Positions 60,305-64,000 of a stretch of 64,000 nucleotides of DNA are shown in pieces (the first letter of the stretch is position 1; every line of letters begins with the position of its first letter). Both the position numbers and the translations under genes were made by a program. This stretch comes from Fimbriimonas planktonicus (lineage in GTDB: Bacteria; Armatimonadota; Fimbriimonadia; Fimbriimonadales; Fimbriimonadaceae), in the NCBI GenBank assembly GCA_965234685.1, contig OZ248539.1:806001-870000 (forward strand), given 5' to 3'. Below the pieces are notes generated by a model. That model ran no database searches, was not told the DNA's origin, and saw nothing but the letters and a program-made list of their open reading frames with translations.

Positions 60305-61192
60305 ATGCCTCGAGTCACGGTTGCCTTAGCGGTTTACAACGGGGCGGCCACCTTGCGGGAGGCGCTTGAAACCGTCTTCGCGCAAACCTATCGGGACTAC
60401 GACGTTTTGGTGCTGGACGACGGCAGCACGGATGAATCCGTCAAGATCGCGGAAGAGTTTCCGGTCCGATTGATAAAGCAGGCCAACGCCGGGCTCGGCG
60501 CCGGTCGAAAGCGCCTCACCGAAGAAGCAACTGGCGATTACATTGCCTTCATCGATCACGACGATTTCTGGCTCCCACAGAAGCTCGAACTCCAAATGGC
60601 CGACATCGAATCTGGCGGCTTTGACCTGGTTCACGCCGACGGTTGGTACATCTACGAAGACGGCCGTGAAGTGCCGCGAGATTGGAGCATCCCAAGCACC
60701 AGTCGTGCTTGGGATCACATTCTGCCCAGCAACCGCGTGATCGCTAGTTCGGCGGTCTACCGGCGTGAAGCGATGCTCGCTACCGGAAATTTCGTCGCCG
60801 ATACCGTTCGCTGCTCGGATTGGTACGGCTGGATGCTTCTTGCCCCTGGAAACCGATTCCACCATCGTCCCGAAAAGCTCGTGCGCTACAACGTGCTCTC
60901 AACCAGCTTGGCCAACGCGGGCTATCGGTTCCACGCCGCGCAGCTTCACATCCTTGAGAACCACTTCGTCCCGAAGCTGCCAACCCTGATGGCCGATCTA
61001 GCTGCTTCGGAGCAAAGGACGTACAGCAAAATGATCCAACAGAACATCGGCATCGCCCTCAGCGGGATGGCTCGCCACAAGCGCGCCGCCGGGGAGAAAA
61101 AGGAAGCCCGCGCGCTTGCCTTGCGAGCTTTAAGAGCCTCGCCCACCACGCCGAAAGTTCTCACGCGGTCGCTGTCGGTTTTGTTAACCTAA
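60305..61192 (+). CDS. GT2-family glycosyltransferase
   Basis: A 295-residue cytoplasmic GT-A enzyme. It starts PRVTVALAVYNGAATLREAL, with the nucleotide-binding VLVLDDGSTDESVKIAEEF and the metal motif AFIDHDDFWLPQKLELQ (the DxD equivalent). The C-terminal half is helical. The donor and acceptor are not known; surface polysaccharide or protein glycosylation are usual roles. It begins 43 nt from the divergent proline dehydrogenase and is followed after 4 nt by a two-component sensor, which could control its product. Confidence 0.92.
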   Translation: MPRVTVALAVYNGAATLREALETVFAQTYRDYDVLVLDDGSTDESVKIAEEFPVRLIKQANAGLGAGRKRLTEEATGDYIAFIDHDDFWLPQKLELQMADIESGGFDLVHADGWYIYEDGREVPRDWSIPSTSRAWDHILPSNRVIASSAVYRREAMLATGNFVADTVRCSDWYGWMLLAPGNRFHHRPEKLVRYNVLSTSLANAGYRFHAAQLHILENHFVPKLPTLMADLAASEQRTYSKMIQQNIGIALSGMARHKRAAGEKKEARALALRALRASPTTPKVLTRSLSVLLT

Positions 61193-61196
61193 TGCC

Positions 61197-62393
61197 ATGA
61201 ACGCCCTCCTGCGCCTTATCCGAGACCTCGGCAGTCGCCGGAGCCGGCACCTTATCTATTTGCTGCACCAGTGGGCAATGGTGCCGTTCCTGATTCTCTG
61301 GATTAGAGAAGAGAACATCCGGCAATTGATGGGCGAAACGATCATGAATCGGCTCGAGCCGATGGTGGTCGGCGTGCTGGTGTATCTGAGCGCAAGAACT
61401 TTTTGGGCGTACCGAACCGGAGAACGCCAACCGTGGGAGTACATTTTCCCGCCGCTCGATGTGATTCTCATCACGATCGTTTTGTACACGACCCATCGCG
61501 GGCCAATGAGCAATCTCACGTTGCTCTACTTCTTCCCGTTGGTCGCCGCGAGCGGGGCGTTGAACGTGCGTTGGTCACTCGCGGTTGGGATTATGGTCGT
61601 GATCGGAACTGCTGTAGCGACTATTCCAGCAATTGGCGAAACCGCGATCGCGCAGACCCTTACCGTCGAAGTGCTCCGTTCCGAGCGACTAAACATCGGC
61701 TTTCGGCTTTACTTCGTTATTCTGATTGCGAGTCTCATGGCCTTCCAAGCTCGGTACAGTGCCGAACTCAAAGAACGCCTCGCCGTTGCCGCGGACCGAA
61801 ACCGCATTGCCATGGAGATGCACGACGGCGTCCAGGGCCGCCTTGTCGGCATGGCCAGCCAACTTGAGCTGATCGCCCAAACGCTTGCGAAACGGACCGA
61901 CAACGATCCAATGCATGGCTTAGTGACGGAAGTCCGGCAAGATGTACGCGAGTCGGCCGATGAGCTGCGATTCCTGGTCCAGCGCCTTCGCTCGGCAAGC
62001 CTGGCTGACGGATTTGTACCAGCGCTAAGGCAGTACTGCAGCAACCTCTGCCAACGAATTGGCGTGAACCTAGAGTTCTCCGCCGAAGCCACCGTGGACC
62101 TTGGGCCTGAGGAAGAAGCGGCCCTGTTCCGCATCGCTCAGGAAGTGCTGACCAACGTCGCCAAGCATGCCAAAGCCACGACTGTCAACGTCACGCTTGC
62201 TAAAACCGAAACTGGCACCGGACTTTGGATCGCCGATGACGGCGTCGGCTTCGATCCGCTTACCCAGCAAGAAGGCTACGGCGTACAAAGCATCAAAGAT
62301 CGTGCGGCTGGAATCAACGGGACCGCCGAGATTCAGTCCAAACTAGGCGAAGGCACAAAAGTGCACATTCACGTGGGAGCCGAAAACGTATGA
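61197..62393 (+). CDS. NarL-type sensor histidine kinase
   Basis: A 398-residue membrane kinase. The N-terminal half has about six membrane helices (from HLIYLLHQWAMVPFLILWI to IGFRLYFVILIASLMAFQAR). The HisKA_3 dimerisation box NRIAMEMHDGVQGRLVGMAS carries the phospho-accepting His. The ATPase has IAQEVLTNVAKHAKATTVNV, WIADDGVGFDP and GYGVQSIKDRAAGINGTAEI. It resembles the DesK/NarX group with a membrane-embedded sensor. Its stop overlaps the ATG of the response regulator as ATGA, so the pair is fixed. The stimulus, perhaps membrane state, is inferred from the helices. Confidence 0.94.
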   Translation: MNALLRLIRDLGSRRSRHLIYLLHQWAMVPFLILWIREENIRQLMGETIMNRLEPMVVGVLVYLSARTFWAYRTGERQPWEYIFPPLDVILITIVLYTTHRGPMSNLTLLYFFPLVAASGALNVRWSLAVGIMVVIGTAVATIPAIGETAIAQTLTVEVLRSERLNIGFRLYFVILIASLMAFQARYSAELKERLAVAADRNRIAMEMHDGVQGRLVGMASQLELIAQTLAKRTDNDPMHGLVTEVRQDVRESADELRFLVQRLRSASLADGFVPALRQYCSNLCQRIGVNLEFSAEATVDLGPEEEAALFRIAQEVLTNVAKHAKATTVNVTLAKTETGTGLWIADDGVGFDPLTQQEGYGVQSIKDRAAGINGTAEIQSKLGEGTKVHIHVGAENV

Positions 62394-63061
62394 GCTCAAT
62401 CAAAGTCCTGATCGCCGAAGATGACCTGAAGCTACGCCGAACCCTCGTGCAACTCATCGGCCTCGAGTCCGATCTGAGCGTTGTGTCGGACGTCGGCAAC
62501 GGCGAAAAGGCCCTCGCCGAAGCCGCGATCTTGAAGCCAGACGTCGTTTTGTCCGACATCGACATGCCGATCATGGATGGCATCTCTCTCACGCGCGAAC
62601 TCCGCCGACTGCTGCCTGCAACCCAAATCGTGATCCTGACCAAGTTCGGTGATGACGAAAACGTCTTCGCGGCCCTCAAGGCCGGAGCGCTCGGTTATGT
62701 CCTGAAAGACTCCGGACTAGAAGAATTGAGCCGTGGCATCCGCGCCGCGCATGCCGGGGAAGGGGTCTTGTCGCCCAGCCTCGTGGCCCGAGTCATGGCC
62801 GAATTCACGCGAGTATCTGCCGGAGCCCTCCACAACCGAAAGCTCTTCGCCGAACTGTCACGTCGCGAAATCGAAGTGCTGGAGTGCATCTCCGTCGGGA
62901 TGAGAAATGCCCAAATCGCCGAGAAGCTTTTCCTCAGCGAAAAAACGGTGAAGAGCCATGTCGGATCGATTCTCAAAAAGCTTGAGGTCAACGACAGAAC
63001 AGAGGCCGCCTTGCTTGCTCAGCAAAGCGGCCTCTTGAGTCCAGAACTGAATCGGGACTAG
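62390..63061 (+). CDS. NarL/LuxR-family response regulator
   Basis: A 223-residue regulator. The receiver has IKVLIAEDDLKLRRTLVQLI, the phospho-acceptor Asp in VVLSDIDMPIMDGISLTREL, and the Lys in LGYVLKDSG. The C-terminal LuxR helix-turn-helix reads LSRREIEVLECISVGMRNAQ and IAEKLFLSEKTVKSHVGSIL. The gene overlaps the kinase by 4 nt and forms a complete pair with it. Targets are unknown. Its stop lies 1 nt from the convergent secF. Confidence 0.95.
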   Translation: MSSIKVLIAEDDLKLRRTLVQLIGLESDLSVVSDVGNGEKALAEAAILKPDVVLSDIDMPIMDGISLTRELRRLLPATQIVILTKFGDDENVFAALKAGALGYVLKDSGLEELSRGIRAAHAGEGVLSPSLVARVMAEFTRVSAGALHNRKLFAELSRREIEVLECISVGMRNAQIAEKLFLSEKTVKSHVGSILKKLEVNDRTEAALLAQQSGLLSPELNRD

Positions 63062-63062
63062 A

Positions 63063-64000
63063 TCACTCGTCGATTTCGATCTTCGATCGGTCAACCGCGC
63101 TGTTGCGGCGTCGGACCTGACCGTAAGTTCGAGCACCCGGAGCGCCTGGGGCGGTCGGCTGAGCCGTTCCAGCTGCCGCGGTCGCCGTCGCGTTCTGCGA
63201 TGCATAGATGCGGCGTCGGTTGACGTCCTCTCTCGCCAGTCCCATCAGGCCAGCGTTCTCGCCGTGCTTCTTCATGACTGCCTTATCCCAAACCCAGAGG
63301 ATCGGGGAAGCGTTGAAGATCGAGCTGTACGTTCCGGAGATGATGCCCGCAAGCATCGTGACGCAGAACAGCTTCAAGTCTGGGGTCGTTGTGCCAGTGA
63401 AGAGCAGGATGACCAACGTCGCGATAACCGTCATCGAAGTGTTGATCGATCGCGCGAACGACTGGCTGATACTGCGGTTGACAAGGTTCTCGAAGTCCTC
63501 GTCCGGCTGCGGGTGTGCCAAGTTCTCCCGAATTCGGTCGAAGATGACGATCGTGTCGTGAACCGAGAAGCCGATAACCGTCAGCATCGAGGTGATGAAC
63601 AGTCCAGACACTTCCCATCCGTAAAGGAAGCCAACGATTGCGGTGATGCCAAGCACGACGAGGATGTCGTGAAGCAGGGCGCCGATGGCCGAGAAACCAA
63701 ATCGGAGTCCCGATTTGAACCCGCCAACCCCGAATCCGAAGCGCAAGGCTAGGTAGGCGGTGATCAGCGCGGAGGAAATCAGAATTCCCAAAAGGGCATT
63801 CCGGATCATTTCCGCCTGAATGGCTGGTCCGACCGAAGCGCTACCTTTCACGTCTGCCGGAGTAAAGCCCGCCGCTTCCGTGATCTTCTTGATGGAGTCG
63901 GCTTCAGAAAGGTCCTTCAGGCCACCGTCTCGCGGGGCAGTGATGATCGCAACTCGCTGGGCGCCTTCACCACCGAACTTGACGTTTGCGCCGGCGATGC
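63063..64000 (-). CDS. secF: Protein translocase subunit SecF (partial)
   Basis: The visible 312 residues, read leftward from the window edge, contain the C-terminal part of SecF. A periplasmic end (GEGAQRVAIITAPRDGG) is followed by membrane helices 2-6. Conserved blocks are FGFSAIGALLHDILVVLGIT, ITSMLTVIGFSVHDTIVIFD RIREN, and NRSISQSFARSINTSMTVIA. The C-terminal tail is long, with an Ala/Thr/Pro-rich stretch. SecF works with SecD to pull exported proteins across the membrane using the proton gradient. The start is outside the window, and secD probably lies just beyond it. A shorter start at 63851 is internal and not used. Confidence 0.93.
   Translation of the reverse strand, partial: IAGANVKFGGEGAQRVAIITAPRDGGLKDLSEADSIKKITEAAGFTPADVKGSASVGPAIQAEMIRNALLGILISSALITAYLALRFGFGVGGFKSGLRFGFSAIGALLHDILVVLGITAIVGFLYGWEVSGLFITSMLTVIGFSVHDTIVIFDRIRENLAHPQPDEDFENLVNRSISQSFARSINTSMTVIATLVILLFTGTTTPDLKLFCVTMLAGIISGTYSSIFNASPILWVWDKAVMKKHGENAGLMGLAREDVNRRRIYASQNATATAAAGTAQPTAPGAPGARTYGQVRRRNSAVDRSKIEIDE

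Overview
The window comes from a GC-rich, gene-dense bacterium that is most likely a member of Armatimonadota (Fimbriimonadia-like). The basis is three DUF1559-type proteins that share the class III/IV signal core FTLIELLVVIAIIAILAAIL followed by FPVFAQAK, a hallmark of that phylum. An LptD/OstA-like barrel protein and many lipoproteins fit a diderm envelope. This is an inference from protein style; no 16S gene is present. Layout from left to right: (1) 1-4752: a leftward sensor kinase, a response regulator with an unrecognised output region and a KdpD-N/Usp protein cut by the window edge, then a redoxin and a BON-like lipoprotein. (2) About 4.75-12.6 kb: an accessory island of lower GC and different style. 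It holds a membrane-anchored beta-hydroxyacid-dehydrogenase-like protein, a tightly coupled three-gene operon (DNA methyltransferase, DUF262/ParB-Srx-fold protein, HEPN protein with an RX4H motif), a three-copy tandem repeat of about 280 bp, a CHY zinc-finger gene, several dispersed-repeat clusters and a tRNA-Arg(TCG) at its right border. (3) 12.7-18.5 kb: dnaB, a sialate O-acetylesterase, and an Nramp importer next to a CDF exporter. (4) 18.5-25.5 kb: two convergent, mirror-image carbohydrate cassettes. Each runs LacI regulator (the second appears degenerate), DUF1559 pseudopilin, perfect intercistronic hairpin, small membrane or lipoprotein, then a secreted glycoside hydrolase (GH44 on one side, GH30-like on the other). 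LacI-type operator palindromes precede both. (5) 25.7-30 kb: three small membrane proteins, two of them tandem paralogues, and a 986-residue FG-GAP/Ig-like secreted protein. (6) 30-45 kb: housekeeping and mixed genes: an HI0933-family flavoprotein, ispG, radC, a translin homologue, the YqiJ/YqiK flotillin pair, a glycerate kinase, a tiny DUF2256 gene, pgk, a third pseudopilin/lipoprotein pair, an M48 protease and an Lrp regulator. (7) 44.4-64 kb: rqcH, a leftward operon of ECF sigma factor, zinc-type anti-sigma factor, membrane protein and glnD, the LptD-like protein, glycogen debranching enzyme, dnaE, rdgB, proline dehydrogenase, a GT2 glycosyltransferase, a NarL-type two-component pair and the 3' part of secF. 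The strongest candidate for an undescribed system is the methyltransferase-DUF262-HEPN operon at 7103-10121. It looks like a modification-linked defence or toxin module that lacks the HNH (DUF1524) nuclease of GmrSD-type enzymes. The mirror-image LacI-pseudopilin-hydrolase cassettes are the second.
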